Below, piece by piece: positions 38,522-50,402 of a DNA stretch of 64,000 bases. A program made the translations under genes and the position numbers. The stretch is from assembly GCF_004339545.1 (NCBI RefSeq), contig NZ_SMGD01000003.1, positions 29,070 through 93,069 on the forward strand, read 5' to 3'. The first letter of the stretch is position 1, and the number at the start of each line of letters is the position of its first letter. The notes under the pieces were generated by a model. It made no database searches. It was not told the origin of the DNA and worked only from the letters and a program-made list of their open reading frames with translations. This DNA comes from Celerinatantimonas diazotrophica. Its GTDB lineage: Bacteria > Pseudomonadota > Gammaproteobacteria > Enterobacterales > Celerinatantimonadaceae.

Positions 38522-39112
38522 TTAGCTATCTTGACGAGGAAACAGCATATGGTCAACCAAATCACACATACTGTTGAGAGTCAGATGATGCACTTCAAAA
38601 ATTCGCACACTTCGGTCTGACGGGACTCGAATCTCGACGTCTTGTTGGCTGAGTAAGCCCGCCATTTCACCACCATCTTTGCCAGATAACGCAATGATGG
38701 TCATATCGCGGTTTACTGCAGCTTCCAGTGCTTTGGTTAGATTACGGGCATTACCATCATCGGTAATGGCGACTAAAACATCTCCGGCTTGCCCCAAAGC
38801 TCTAATCTGTTTTGCATAGATATCATCCATGACTCCGTCGCCAGCGATGGCACCAATCAAAGCTTGATCTGCACATAATGATAATGCGGGTAGGCTTGGA
38901 CGCTCAGCTTCAAACCGGTTTACCAACTGACAGGTTAAAAGATGGGCTAAACTGGCTGCAATACCATTGCCACAGGTCAGAATTTTGTTTCCATTTAACA
39001 GGCTGTGCGCAATAGTAGTTGCGCCTTTTTCAATACTATCTGGCAGTGCTTCAGCTGCAGCTATTTTTGTCTGAATACTTTCGCGAAAAATCTCTTTGAT
39101 ACGCTCTTGCAT
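38522..39112 (-). CDS. diaA: DnaA initiator-associating protein DiaA
   Basis: SIS-fold tetramer that binds DnaA and promotes timely initiation at oriC. Start at ATG 39112 gives [25 protein letters not shown], as in E. coli, with GGGAG just upstream; 196 residues. The GmhA-like sugar-phosphate site seems worn: the usual CGNGTSAANAQHF segment reads [13 protein letters not shown], and the second Ser-rich loop reads ITDDGNA. DiaA needs no enzymatic activity, so this may be neutral drift. Confidence 0.94.
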   Translation of the reverse strand: MQERIKEIFRESIQTKIAAAEALPDSIEKGATTIAHSLLNGNKILTCGNGIAASLAHLLTCQLVNRFEAERPSLPALSLCADQALIGAIAGDGVMDDIYAKQIRALGQAGDVLVAITDDGNARNLTKALEAAVNRDMTIIALSGKDGGEMAGLLSQQDVEIRVPSDRSVRIFEVHHLTLNSMCDLVDHMLFPRQDS

Positions 39113-39113
39113 A

Positions 39114-39509
39114 CTACTCCCCAAACGCATTTTTTAACCAGTGGATTTGCTCCGCTTGCTCGATCGCTATAATATCAAATCGAACTGCTAGTTGGGTGGG
39201 ATTTATTTGCTGCTGGTTCAAATAACAGTAGGCGCTATGACGCAATTTTTGCTGTTTGGCTGCATCTACGCTGGCAAGAGCACCACCATAACGACGATTT
39301 TTGCGCATCCGGACTTCAACAAAAACTAACACGTCTTTGTCTTGCGCGATAATATCGATTTCACCGCCTTTGCAGTAATAATTTCGCCTGATAATTTTTA
39401 ATCCTTGCGCTTGCAAATAATGGCAGGCTAAATCTTCTCCCTGCTGACCTCGAACCCGGGTCGTCTGCGTTTTAGGATTATTGTTCGTAAACAGATTCCA
39501 GATGGCCAT
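39114..39509 (-). CDS. yraN: YraN family (UPF0102) putative nuclease
   Basis: Small protein with a Holliday-junction-resolvase-like fold. The nuclease-type motif is visible: [10 protein letters not shown] followed by LVFVEVRMR, equivalent to the E-x(n)-D-x(n)-ExK core. The 131 residues match E. coli YraN. The function in cells is unproven. The 5' end overlaps lpoA by 32 nt and the stop is 1 nt before the diaA start. Confidence 0.93.
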   Translation of the reverse strand: MAIWNLFTNNNPKTQTTRVRGQQGEDLACHYLQAQGLKIIRRNYYCKGGEIDIIAQDKDVLVFVEVRMRKNRRYGGALASVDAAKQQKLRHSAYCYLNQQQINPTQLAVRFDIIAIEQAEQIHWLKNAFGE

Positions 39510-41307
39510 CCTGATAACTGCTCCATACTAGCTGGCGATGAATCGTTCCATTTTCTGTCACACTTAAAATCCCTGTAAGTCCTTGCAGATGATAATCTTT
39601 AAAGCCCCGCATTTGGGCAAGGTGTGGCAGAATTTTATAAGCATCATAACCTATCGCATATAAACTTTTATCAGTATCCGTTGCATGTGGCCAGAGTTTT
39701 GCGAACCGCTGGGCATTGTCACTGACTTTATCTAATAACCATGGCATTTCGGTGACACTCATACCGTTAAGTTCATTATTATTGACCCCTTCTTGATGGC
39801 TACGCGAACTACCAAAAAGTTGCAGAGGTTTGGCAAATGGACTGATTGTGACACTAATAAAGGGAACGATAAGCTTAGTATCAATATTATTGGCCACAAT
39901 ATAGACACTATTCGAGTCACGTCTCGAACGGACTTCTGTTTTTAAATCTTGCCCCAGCAATGCCTTGATTCGATTAATACGCTGTGCACTTTGGGTAGTC
40001 AGAAGCATGCGTTTAACCGCATTTTGTAAGTCATTGCGGCCATGATAGAAAGTGATATCAGGCATATCTTTATGATTTTTCTGCCACGTTAGGCTAAAAC
40101 TGTCCGCCATTCGCTTCCCAATGTCATTATCAGGTACGAGTAATAATGGGTGGATTGCACCTAAATTGCTCATTTGAATCGCTGCCTGTACAGCTTCTGT
40201 TTCTGGATCGAGTGACAGACTATAACGCTTAGCACGGTCATTATTATCTGCGTTGACATCATCAAGGTTATTCAGGGCTAGCCAAGGCTTGTTTAGATCC
40301 AATTTAGCGTATTCACGAACATTGCTCTTTAGTAACGGACCAATAATAAAATCACTATTGAGTGCCGTAATTTTATGACCGATCGTTGCCATGCTTTGGC
40401 TGTTCGTATCAATAAAATCGAGTTGTACATTCCCTCGGTCTAAGTCGCTGTAGGCTGCTAAGAGTCCGTCGCGTACCCATTGACCACTTTGAGCAAAGTG
40501 GCCAGAAAGTGGCAGCAGAACTGCAATTTTCTTAGGTTGATATAAGCTACGTTGAAGCGCTTTACTTAAGCTGCCTTGAATGAAATTAGCAGCTGGGTTA
40601 TTTGGGTAGGTTTGTTTCCATTGGTTGAGCCGATCAAGTAATTGCTGAGGGCTTTTCACTGGCTCATTACTGATCGCAATGAGTTCTAAATAGCCGTTAA
40701 GCATATCCTGTCCGGGCTGTTCATAGCTGCGTAATTTAAAGCTACTTAATGGCTTCAGTAGTTGCCAAATATGATGACGATTATTGTTGACTTGCTGCTG
40801 GGGTAAATAAGGTTCTAATTTAATCAGTGCATTAGCTGCATTGATGGGCTGATGTTGAGATTCATAAAGTTGGGCCAATTGTTGATAGGCGCTTTTGTAA
40901 TAGTCCTTAGGCAACGACTGCTCATCGCTCGGAAATTGCAGCCACTTGATAGCTTGTAGAGGATGATGATTAAGCTGTGCTGCATAAGCTGAGACTAATC
41001 GCCAAGCCGCTTTTTGTCGGGCGGAGTGAGCTTTAAGGTGGAGTGTTTCGAGTAATTGTTGTCCCTGACCCATTTGTCCATTTTGAATATACGCTTTAGC
41101 CGCCAGTAACTGCCAGTCAAAAATTAAAGGGCCTTGGACGGCTTTAGCCTGCGCGAGATAATCTGTCGCATCGTACTGCGCCCATTGAGTAATCGATGGT
41201 GGATGCTGAGCGGTTAGCTTGGGCGCAATGCCATTGGAGCTACAGGCGGTCAGTAGCAATAAGCCAAGCGTAGGAATTAAAATGCGCCAATACGACATAG
41301 TTTTCAT
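39478..41307 (-). CDS. lpoA: Outer-membrane lipoprotein LpoA, PBP1a activator
   Basis: Outer-membrane lipoprotein that reaches through the peptidoglycan and activates PBP1a (MrcA). The lipobox LTAC places the lipidated Cys at residue 22. An N-terminal TPR-like helical domain (residues ~40-250) is followed by a periplasmic-binding-protein-like domain (~260-600; KIAVLLPLSGHFAQSGQWVRDG). Start set at ATG 41307 rather than a TTG two codons upstream. The 609 residues are shorter than E. coli LpoA (678) but similar to Haemophilus. Divergent from rsmI. Confidence 0.95.
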   Translation of the reverse strand: MKTMSYWRILIPTLGLLLLTACSSNGIAPKLTAQHPPSITQWAQYDATDYLAQAKAVQGPLIFDWQLLAAKAYIQNGQMGQGQQLLETLHLKAHSARQKAAWRLVSAYAAQLNHHPLQAIKWLQFPSDEQSLPKDYYKSAYQQLAQLYESQHQPINAANALIKLEPYLPQQQVNNNRHHIWQLLKPLSSFKLRSYEQPGQDMLNGYLELIAISNEPVKSPQQLLDRLNQWKQTYPNNPAANFIQGSLSKALQRSLYQPKKIAVLLPLSGHFAQSGQWVRDGLLAAYSDLDRGNVQLDFIDTNSQSMATIGHKITALNSDFIIGPLLKSNVREYAKLDLNKPWLALNNLDDVNADNNDRAKRYSLSLDPETEAVQAAIQMSNLGAIHPLLLVPDNDIGKRMADSFSLTWQKNHKDMPDITFYHGRNDLQNAVKRMLLTTQSAQRINRIKALLGQDLKTEVRSRRDSNSVYIVANNIDTKLIVPFISVTISPFAKPLQLFGSSRSHQEGVNNNELNGMSVTEMPWLLDKVSDNAQRFAKLWPHATDTDKSLYAIGYDAYKILPHLAQMRGFKDYHLQGLTGILSVTENGTIHRQLVWSSYQDGHLESVYEQ

Positions 41308-41468
41308 GAACAAAATGACCTGCTGTAGCTAAATAGAGATAAATACAGGTGATATCTTAAAAGTCTAGCGCCAAATAATCCAGCGACCATCGACAATCAA
41401 CATTAGTCATTGAGCTTGCCAGTGCTTTTCTTTACAGTTGCAACATCTTGATTAAGGAGCGAAGAATA

Positions 41469-42308
41469 ATGGCTGAGCAAGGCTCGTTATATGTAGTGGC
41501 AACGCCGATTGGTAACCTAGCTGATATATCGCAAAGAGCGTTGACAACCCTCGCCGAGGTCGATTTTATCTGTGCTGAAGATACGCGCAATACGGGGCGA
41601 CTGTTACGACATTTTGATATTGCGACACCGTGCATTGCTTTTCATGACCATAATGAACAACAAAAGGCAGCCGCAATGGTTGAGCGACTTGTTGCAGGGC
41701 AAAATCTGGCATTGGTTTCGGATGCGGGCACGCCTTTAATTAATGATCCCGGCTATCGATTGGTAAACCTCTGCCGGAGCTCTGATATTCAAGTGATTCC
41801 TGTTCCGGGGGCTTGTGCTGCAATTACTGCGTTGTCTGCTGCTGGTTTGCCTACTGATCGGTTTCACTATGAAGGTTTTTTTCCAGCTAAATCGCATGCG
41901 CGTAAGCAAACTCTTGAGGCATTAAAAGAACAGTCCGCTACGTTAGTTTTTTATGAATCTCCTCATCGGATTGTCGACACTCTCAGTGATATTATCGAGG
42001 TGCTCGGGGCTGATCGGCAGTTGGTATTGGCTCGCGAGTTAACCAAAACATTCGAGACTTTTGCGAGTAAAAGTGCGGGTGATATGTTGGCTTGGGTCAA
42101 AAGTGACAGTGACCAGCAAAAAGGCGAAATCGTATTAATGATCGCAGGATTTGTAAAAGATCCTGATGCCATCTCTGGTGAGGCTAGGCAGACGCTAAGT
42201 TTGTTAAGCCAAGAGTTACCACTTAAAAAGGCGGCAGCGCTAACAGCACAAATTTATCAGTTGAAAAAGAATATGCTCTATAAATTAGGGTTGGAGATGG
42301 GGTTGTAG
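41469..42308 (+). CDS. rsmI: 16S rRNA 2'-O-methyltransferase RsmI
   Basis: Methylates the ribose of C1402 in 16S rRNA, in the decoding centre, using SAM. TP-methylase fold with [13 protein letters not shown] (residues ~9-21), [12 protein letters not shown] and [16 protein letters not shown]. Start at ATG 41469 gives [15 protein letters not shown], with AAGGAG 10 nt upstream; an earlier ATG (41448) adds seven residues. The 279 residues are normal. Only 47 bp separate its stop from the 5' end of rnpB, so the rnpB promoter begins almost at once. Confidence 0.97.
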   Translation: MAEQGSLYVVATPIGNLADISQRALTTLAEVDFICAEDTRNTGRLLRHFDIATPCIAFHDHNEQQKAAAMVERLVAGQNLALVSDAGTPLINDPGYRLVNLCRSSDIQVIPVPGACAAITALSAAGLPTDRFHYEGFFPAKSHARKQTLEALKEQSATLVFYESPHRIVDTLSDIIEVLGADRQLVLARELTKTFETFASKSAGDMLAWVKSDSDQQKGEIVLMIAGFVKDPDAISGEARQTLSLLSQELPLKKAAALTAQIYQLKKNMLYKLGLEMGL

Positions 42309-42319
42309 GCGAACTTTGC

Positions 42320-42348
42320 TTGACTCTTGTGCCTCCATCCCCTATGCT
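42320..42348 (+). promoter_or_regulatory. Sigma-70 promoter of rnpB
   Basis: TTGACT (42320-42325), a 17-bp spacer and TATGCT (42343-42348), with a GC-rich discriminator. The expected start at about 42355-42357 coincides with the 5' end of the mature RNA. Confidence 0.88.
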
Positions 42349-42355
42349 GCGCCGC

Positions 42356-42730
<375 letters not shown>

Positions 42731-42871
42731 CCCTTCTTTAACCAGCCTTAGCGGTGGGGTTATCTACAATGGCTGGTAAACGTGACGAATAGTCATTTCA
42801 GCATTCATAGTTATATTTTGACTTGCCTAATAGATTGACTAATCAGACACACAGTTTTGATGTTCGAGGCA

Positions 42872-42910
42872 ACGAAAAGAGAGGACAGCTGCCATGATGT
42901 GAGCAGCTGT
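42872..42910 (-). terminator. Probable terminator after fghA
   Basis: An 8-bp stem (42885-42892 with 42903-42910) with a 10-nt loop, followed on the minus strand by a pyrimidine stretch ending in four Ts. It begins about 25 bp after the fghA stop. A 12-mer beside it is repeated after frmA. Confidence 0.55.
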
Positions 42911-42934
42911 TGCTGAATATTGGAAGTGAATTGT

Positions 42935-43786
42935 TTATAAAGACTCACTTAAATGATGAGCATGGAACTTAAGATGTTCTCCGATAAAAGTCTGGATGAA
43001 AAAATAACTGTGATCATATCCCGGTTGCATGCGCAAAGTAACTGGGAGCTGTTTTTGTAATGCAACGGATTGTAGTATTTCAGGTTTGAGCTGTTCTTCC
43101 AGAAAGTTATCTGCATCGCCTTGATCAATAAGAATCGGACGTTTCAATGACCATGCTTTAAGCAGCTCTGTCGCATCATATTCTGACCAACTGGATTTAT
43201 CTTCACCTAAATAATGGCGAAAGGCTTTTTGTCCCCAAGGAACAATACTGGGATGGCAAATAGGGCTAAACGCTGAAATAGACACATATTGATCCTGGTT
43301 TTTAAGACCAATGGTCAATGCGCCATGCCCCCCCATACTATGCCCTGAAATGGCTTTACGCGATGTGACCGGAAAATTTTTTTCAATCAGCTTGGGAAGC
43401 TCATTAGTGATATACGAATACATTTGGTAATGTTTTTTCCAAGGTTCTTGAGTCGCATTGAGATAAAATCCAGCTCCTAGACCGAAGTCATAACTGCCCT
43501 GTGGATCGTCTGGAACCGAGTCGCCTCGAGGGCTGGTATCTGGTGCGACAATAGCGATGCCCAACTCGGCTGCTTTGCGAAATGCGCCAGCCTTTTGCAT
43601 GAAGTTTTCATCAGTACAGGTGAGACCTGACAGCCAATATAATACCGGAACTGGTGTGGTATCCGTTGCATTCAAAGGGAGAAAAATACTAAAGCGCATG
43701 GGGCAGTTCAGTATCTTAGAGTCATGTCGGTATTGTTTGTGCCAACCGCCAAATACTTTTGATTGACTGACATGTGATAAATCCAT
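42935..43786 (-). CDS. fghA: S-formylglutathione hydrolase
   Basis: Esterase-D-type alpha/beta hydrolase that splits S-formylglutathione to formate and glutathione, the second step of glutathione-dependent formaldehyde detoxification. The nucleophile elbow is GHSMGGHGA (Ser near residue 146); Asp in DQGDADNFL and His in YDHSYFF complete the triad. Start at ATG 43786 with GAGGAAG 7 nt upstream gives 283 residues beginning [10 protein letters not shown]. Downstream of frmA by 75 bp, which contain a hairpin. Confidence 0.96.
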   Translation of the reverse strand: MDLSHVSQSKVFGGWHKQYRHDSKILNCPMRFSIFLPLNATDTTPVPVLYWLSGLTCTDENFMQKAGAFRKAAELGIAIVAPDTSPRGDSVPDDPQGSYDFGLGAGFYLNATQEPWKKHYQMYSYITNELPKLIEKNFPVTSRKAISGHSMGGHGALTIGLKNQDQYVSISAFSPICHPSIVPWGQKAFRHYLGEDKSSWSEYDATELLKAWSLKRPILIDQGDADNFLEEQLKPEILQSVALQKQLPVTLRMQPGYDHSYFFIQTFIGEHLKFHAHHLSESL

Positions 43787-43826
43787 AAGAGCTTCCTCGG
43801 GGATTTGGAAATACAAAACGATAGTC

Positions 43827-43855
43827 TCCAGAGCTGCATAGCGAGCAGCTCTGGA
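43827..43855 (-). other. Intergenic hairpin between frmA and fghA
   Basis: Perfect 11-bp stem (43827-43837 with 43845-43855) and a 7-nt loop, starting just past the frmA stop. There is no T-run on the minus strand, so a role in mRNA processing, stability or partial attenuation is more likely than full termination. Confidence 0.6.
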
Positions 43856-43861
43856 AGTGAA

Positions 43862-45037
<1,176 letters not shown>

Positions 45038-45054
45038 TTATAGTTGTTCGATTT

Positions 45055-45102
45055 TGATTGATAATCAGGGCAAAATAAGAATTACTTTTACATATTTGTA
45101 AT
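45055..45102. promoter_or_regulatory. Candidate LysR-type operator between frmA and the LysR gene
   Basis: Two dyads lie in the 125-bp divergent gap: TGATT-N3-AATCA at 45055-45067 and ATTAC-N12-GTAAT at 45081-45102. The second fits the general LysR pattern of a short A/T-rich interrupted dyad (T-N11-A). The assignment is inference from position and symmetry. Confidence 0.35.
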
Positions 45103-45114
45103 AATTGAGATGGT

Positions 45115-45987
45115 ATGGCGAATTGGGAAGGCGTTAATGAATTTGTGGCTGTGGCTGATACTCGTAGTTTTACCCATGCCGCCAAGCGATTAGCTACGTC
45201 GGTTGCCAATATTAGCCGGCGAGTCAATCTGCTGGAGCAACGCTTAGGTGTAAAACTCTTGCATCGAACGACACGTAAGGTGTCTCTGAGTGAAGCTGGC
45301 GAGCTTTATTATCAGCATTGTCGGCTATTAGTGGAAGGGCTCTCTCAGGCTGAGCTCGTTGTGACACAGATGCAACAAACGCCTAAAGGGAAAGTCAAAG
45401 TCACTGCGCCAGTTAATTATGGTGAGCGTAAAATAGCACCGCTGTTACATGACTTTTTAAAAGTGTATCCAGAGCTTGAATTAGAGTTAGTGCTGACTAA
45501 CCGTAAGTTAGATTTGATTGAGCAGAGCGTCGATATCGCGGTAAGACTGGGGCAGTTAGATGACTCAAGCTTTGCTTATCGAAAGCTATGTAATCGTCAA
45601 CTCTATGTCTGTGCAACTCAAGATTATTTAGAACGATATGGTACACCTCATACCCTTTCTGAACTGAATGGGCATCAGTGCTTGGTGGGAACCTATGATC
45701 ATTGGCGATTTAAAGTCGATGGCTATGCTCGCACTTTAAAAGTGAGTGGTAAAGTTGCCTGTAATAGTGGTTATGCACTTTTAGATGCAGCGCGCAAAGG
45801 GATGGGGTTGGTGCAGTTACCAGATTATTACATCAGTGAATACCTCAAAAATGGTGAGCTCATTGAAGTACTGCCTGCATTGCGAGATGACCGTGAAGGC
45901 GTTTGGGCGCTGTTTCCGCATAATCGGTTATTGTCGCTTAAAGTGCGCTTAATGGTGGATTATTTAGCCGAACATTTAGGCGGTTAA
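45115..45987 (+). CDS. LysR-family transcriptional regulator, divergent from frmA
   Basis: LysR-type regulator of 290 residues. The N-terminal winged helix-turn-helix is clear (residues ~5-65: VADTRSFTHAAKRLATSVAN, then LLHRTTRKVSLSEAGELYY). It is followed by a substrate-binding domain of the type seen in the CrgA/AaeR-like subgroup (VKVTAPVNYGERKIAPLL, VDIAVRLGQLDDSS). Divergent orientation makes control of frmA-fghA, and of itself, likely; the effector could be formaldehyde-derived, but this is inference. No terminator was seen after it. Confidence 0.92.
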   Translation: MANWEGVNEFVAVADTRSFTHAAKRLATSVANISRRVNLLEQRLGVKLLHRTTRKVSLSEAGELYYQHCRLLVEGLSQAELVVTQMQQTPKGKVKVTAPVNYGERKIAPLLHDFLKVYPELELELVLTNRKLDLIEQSVDIAVRLGQLDDSSFAYRKLCNRQLYVCATQDYLERYGTPHTLSELNGHQCLVGTYDHWRFKVDGYARTLKVSGKVACNSGYALLDAARKGMGLVQLPDYYISEYLKNGELIEVLPALRDDREGVWALFPHNRLLSLKVRLMVDYLAEHLGG

Positions 45988-46156
45988 AACCTCTTGTATT
46001 CTCGTGATACTACTGGAGTATATTGAAATTAGCTCTTGATGAAGTGTATTGACGCTTAAAGGTTAGGAATGTTCGTTCCCATATAAAGGAACAGAACGAT
46101 TTGTGCATGATGAGACTGTGATTGGTTAGCGCTTACGAAAAACCAACCCTGTCTAT

Positions 46157-46179
46157 AAAAAAGCCCCCTCGGGGGCTTT
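46157..46179 (-). terminator. Terminator after the peroxiredoxin-glutaredoxin gene
   Basis: A 9-bp GC-rich stem (46160-46168 with 46171-46179) that would open to a 4-nt loop, followed on the minus strand by six Ts, 5 bp past the stop codon at 46185. Confidence 0.82.
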
Positions 46180-46184
46180 AAACG

Positions 46185-46913
46185 TTAAGCTAAGTAAGCT
46201 GCTAAATCTTCACTGCCACCGATGAGTTTACCGCCAATAAATACTTGTGGTGTTGTCACCGAGCCAGAAACTGCCCTTAAACTAACCGTGGTCGCGTCTT
46301 TACCTAAAACAACTTCTTCAAACTGGAGCCCTTTGTCAGAGAGCAAGTGTTTGGCTTTGGCACAAAATGGGCAACCTGGTTTGGTAAACATGGTAACTGA
46401 TTCTTGAGTCTGATAATCCGGTGCAATATATTGGAGCATGGTATCTGCATCAGAAACTTTGAATGGGTCACCTGGTTCATCAGGTTCAATAAACATTTTT
46501 TTGATGATGCCATCTTTAACTAGCATGCTATAACGCCATGAGCGTTTGCCAAAACCGAGATCTTTTTTATCAACCAACATCCCCATACCGTCGGTAAATT
46601 CAGCATTACCATCGGGCACAAAGGTGATATTGTCTGCTTCTTGGCTATCTTTCCAAGCATTCATTACAAACGTATCATTGACTGCAACACAAAGAATATC
46701 ATCGATTCCGTGCGCTTTAAAAACAGAATACAGCTCGTTATAACGCGGCAGATGAGCCGATGAACATGTTGGAGTAAAAGCCCCGGGGAGACTAAATACA
46801 ATGACCGTTTTATTTTTAAAGAGCGCGTCGCTGGTGATATTTATCCATTCATCATTTTGACGAATCGGGAAGGTGACCTGAGGGACGGCTTGACCTTCTT
46901 TAGATTCAAACAT
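46185..46913 (-). CDS. Peroxiredoxin-5/glutaredoxin fusion protein
   Basis: Hybrid thiol peroxidase that reduces peroxides with electrons from glutathione through its own glutaredoxin domain. The peroxiredoxin domain (residues ~1-165) has the peroxidatic cysteine in PGAFTPTCSSAHLP. The glutaredoxin domain (~172-242) has the redox motif KPGCPFCAKAK and the GSH-binding TTPQVFIGG. The 242 residues match the Haemophilus type of fusion (about 241). The upstream region carries A/T-rich inverted repeats, so oxidative regulation is plausible but no OxyR site is proven. Confidence 0.95.
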   Translation of the reverse strand: MFESKEGQAVPQVTFPIRQNDEWINITSDALFKNKTVIVFSLPGAFTPTCSSAHLPRYNELYSVFKAHGIDDILCVAVNDTFVMNAWKDSQEADNITFVPDGNAEFTDGMGMLVDKKDLGFGKRSWRYSMLVKDGIIKKMFIEPDEPGDPFKVSDADTMLQYIAPDYQTQESVTMFTKPGCPFCAKAKHLLSDKGLQFEEVVLGKDATTVSLRAVSGSVTTPQVFIGGKLIGGSEDLAAYLA

Positions 46914-46927
46914 ATAAGACTTCCTCT

Positions 46928-46989
46928 AGTTGATAATATGTATATTAAGCATAGCGTTTCTAATCAATTAGTTAAATTGATTATCAACT
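46928..46989. promoter_or_regulatory. Inverted-repeat cluster upstream of the peroxiredoxin gene
   Basis: Perfect 10-bp arms AGTTGATAAT (46928-46937) and ATTATCAACT (46980-46989) enclose about 42 bp, and inside or overlapping them is a 7-bp dyad ATCAATT-N5-AATTGAT (46963-46981). This looks like a regulator-binding region; its regulator cannot be named. Confidence 0.4.
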
Positions 46990-47158
46990 AAATAAAGGCA
47001 TATAAGGAAAATAAGGCAGCGACTTCCTCAGTATTACATCTCAATAAATTATTAAAGATGTATTAGATCAGTTTTTGCTGGGGAGAGTGTCTTGCGACAT
47101 TGAGTCCAAAACCAGAGAAGAAGAGCTAAGAGCGGTGACTGAGTACCGCTCTTGGTCA

Positions 47159-48133
47159 TTAATTTTGGCGTTCCGCCGCAATATGAGCCAAGCCAATTAA
47201 TGCTTCTTTATAGGGTGAATCTTCAAGAATAGATAACGCGGCAATGGCTTTATCTGCTTCCGCTTGGGCCGCGCGATGACTATATTCTAGCGCACCGGTT
47301 TCACGCATGGTACTAAGAACCTCATCAAACCGACCACGGCCATCACCTTGTTCAATCGTTTGACGAATCATTTGGGCTTGCTCTGTATTCCCATGGTGCA
47401 TAGCATAAAGAAGCGGTAAGGTGGGCTTTCCTTCGGCTAAATCGTCGCCGACATTTTTACCAGTTTTGGACGTGTCAGCGTCATAATCAAGAATATCGTC
47501 CATAATCTGAAATGCAGTCCCCAAATATTTGCCGTAATTAGCAAGTGCCTGCTCTATTTTTTCATCCTGTTTGGCTAGTACTGCGGCCAGTCGCGTTGCG
47601 GCTTCAAACAGTTTTGCTGTCTTACAATAAATGACTTTGAAGTAATCCGCTTCGCTAATATCCGGGTTATTGCAATTCATCAGCTGTTGAACTTCACCTT
47701 CGGCGATGATGTTTGTCGCTTCGGCCAAAATATTCATGATTTTTAGGTCGTGTAGCTGCGTCATCAACTGAAATGCCCGGGTGTAAAGAAAGTCCCCGAC
47801 TAAGACACTTGGAGCATTACCAAAACGCTCATTAGCAGTGTCTTGTCCCCGACGCTGTTCTGATTCATCGACGACATCGTCATGCAGCAGAGTCGAAGTA
47901 TGAATAAACTCAATGATGGCAGCCATCTTTATATGATCGTCACCTTGATTATAACCAAGCGCTTGGCTGGCTAGCACCGCAAGGAGAGGGCGCATCCGTT
48001 TGCCACCGCTGTTGACAATATAGACTGCCACTTGGTTTATCAGTGCAACATCAGAACTTAATTCTTGATAGATCAATTGGTTGACGGCGTTCATATCCTT
48101 TTCGGATAAATCGCGAATGGCTTGGAGATCCAT
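47159..48133 (-). CDS. ispB: Octaprenyl diphosphate synthase
   Basis: Trans-prenyltransferase that makes the C40 side chain of ubiquinone and menaquinone. Both aspartate-rich motifs are present: LLHDDVVDESEQRRG near residue 83 and QIMDDILDYDAD near residue 210. The 324 residues match E. coli IspB (323). Divergent from rplU across 241 bp, the universal arrangement in enteric and Vibrio genomes. Chain length (C40) is inferred from homology and context. Confidence 0.96.
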   Translation of the reverse strand: MDLQAIRDLSEKDMNAVNQLIYQELSSDVALINQVAVYIVNSGGKRMRPLLAVLASQALGYNQGDDHIKMAAIIEFIHTSTLLHDDVVDESEQRRGQDTANERFGNAPSVLVGDFLYTRAFQLMTQLHDLKIMNILAEATNIIAEGEVQQLMNCNNPDISEADYFKVIYCKTAKLFEAATRLAAVLAKQDEKIEQALANYGKYLGTAFQIMDDILDYDADTSKTGKNVGDDLAEGKPTLPLLYAMHHGNTEQAQMIRQTIEQGDGRGRFDEVLSTMRETGALEYSHRAAQAEADKAIAALSILEDSPYKEALIGLAHIAAERQN

Positions 48134-48273
48134 AAAGTTGTACGATTACCTTTTATTAGTTTGGCGCAAGGCAAGAATGAGGCAAATTTTACATGAAAAG
48201 TCGCATAAACGCAGCTTTGATGGTGCTTTTTTCTTAAGAGTGAATGTTTTTTAGACTTTTTTACAGTTTGGAC

Positions 48274-48302
48274 TTGCCGAGCTGCTCGATTTTGCGTAGA
48301 AT
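48274..48302 (+). promoter_or_regulatory. rplU promoter
   Basis: TTGCCG (48274-48279), a 17-bp spacer and TAGAAT (48297-48302). The start should lie near 48309, giving a leader of about 65 nt for the rplU mRNA. Confidence 0.75.
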
Positions 48303-48327
48303 TCGCGGCCATTGTTAAGAATTTAAT

Positions 48328-48358
48328 GCGCCTATACATCGAAAAGTAATTTAGGCGC
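48328..48358 (+). promoter_or_regulatory. Stem-loop in the rplU leader
   Basis: GCGCCTA (48328-48334) pairs with TAGGCGC (48352-48358) around a 17-nt loop; the stem ends 16 nt before the rplU start codon and just ahead of the GGAG ribosome site. It may be an autoregulatory site for L21, by analogy with other ribosomal leaders. Confidence 0.45.
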
Positions 48359-48374
48359 TAGCGGAGTTTGAATT

Positions 48375-48686
48375 ATGTACGCGGTTATCCAAAGTGGTGG
48401 TAAACAGCACCGTGTCGCCGAAGGTCAAACCATTCGCCTGGAAAAGTTAGAAGTTGAAACTGGCGCTACTGTCGAGTTTGACAACGTTCTGATGATAGCC
48501 AACGGTGAAGATGTTAAAATCGGCGCGCCTTATGTTGAAGGTAGTAAAGTAACAGCAGAAGTTGTTTCTCACGGTCGTGGCGATAAAGTGAAAATCGTCA
48601 AGTTCCGTCGCCGTAAACATGCTCGGAAACAAGCTGGTCACCGCCAGTGGTTTACTGAAGTTCGTATTACCGGTATTAACGCTTAA
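48375..48686 (+). CDS. rplU: Ribosomal protein bL21
   Basis: 50S ribosomal protein that binds 23S rRNA near L20. The 103 residues equal E. coli L21: [18 protein letters not shown] at the start and [18 protein letters not shown] near the C-terminus. Preceded by GGAG 9 nt upstream and followed after 15 bp by rpmA. Confidence 0.99.
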   Translation: MYAVIQSGGKQHRVAEGQTIRLEKLEVETGATVEFDNVLMIANGEDVKIGAPYVEGSKVTAEVVSHGRGDKVKIVKFRRRKHARKQAGHRQWFTEVRITGINA

Positions 48687-48701
48687 TTAGGAGTCTCACT
48701 C

Positions 48702-48959
48702 ATGGCACATAAAAAAGCAGGTGGTAGCACCCGTAACGGTCGTGACTCAGAAAGTAAACGCCTGGGCGTTAAACGTTTTGGTGGTGAATCTGTTTTAGCG
48801 GGTAACATTCTTGTTCGTCAGCGTGGTACTAAATTCCATGCCGGTGCAAACGTTGGTTTAGGTAAAGACCATACCTTGTTTGCGACTGCTGAAGGAACAG
48901 TGAAGTTTGAAATAAAAGGTCCTAAGAATCGTAAGTTCGTCAGTGTTATCGCTGAATAA
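48702..48959 (+). CDS. rpmA: Ribosomal protein bL27
   Basis: 50S protein whose N-terminal tail reaches the peptidyl-transferase centre. The 85 residues equal E. coli L27 and begin [20 protein letters not shown], with no N-terminal extension of the Firmicute type. [12 protein letters not shown] is conserved. AGGAG lies upstream of the start. It ends shortly before a strong terminator. Confidence 0.99.
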   Translation: MAHKKAGGSTRNGRDSESKRLGVKRFGGESVLAGNILVRQRGTKFHAGANVGLGKDHTLFATAEGTVKFEIKGPKNRKFVSVIAE

Positions 48960-48980
48960 CTAGACCTTTTAGAAAATAGC

Positions 48981-49011
48981 AAAGCCCCGCTTATCAAGCG
49001 GGGCTTTTTAT
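48981..49011 (+). terminator. Terminator after rpmA
   Basis: A 12-bp perfect stem (48981-48992 with 48996-49007) with a 3-nt loop and trailing Ts. It lies 21 bp after the rpmA stop, so obgE expression needs read-through or its own promoter in 49012-49074. Confidence 0.85.
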
Positions 49012-49044
49012 TTGTATACTAAAAACCATAAGCACGATAGTTAA

Positions 49045-50241
<1,197 letters not shown>

Positions 50242-50275
50242 ATTTTCGATTTAAAATTTCGGCTAAATCATGCAT

Positions 50276-50303
50276 AAAAAGTCAGCGATAAGCTGACTTT
50301 TTA
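50276..50303 (+). terminator. Terminator after obgE
   Basis: An 11-bp stem (50276-50286 with 50292-50302), 5-nt loop and T5 tail, 34 bp after the obgE stop. Confidence 0.85.
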
Positions 50304-50402
50304 TTGGATAAGTGGATGCATGCCTTATGTCCGGTTGTATCGATACGATGCTTTGCGTATATAATGAGCCGTTCTAAGTTAGCTGCTGTATAAAGGATAG
50401 TT

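Noticed and set aside
42741..42777. ACCAGCC/GGCTGGT pair after rnpB as a terminator
   Set aside because: The 7-bp stem has a 23-nt loop and no T-run, so it does not meet the pattern of an intrinsic terminator.
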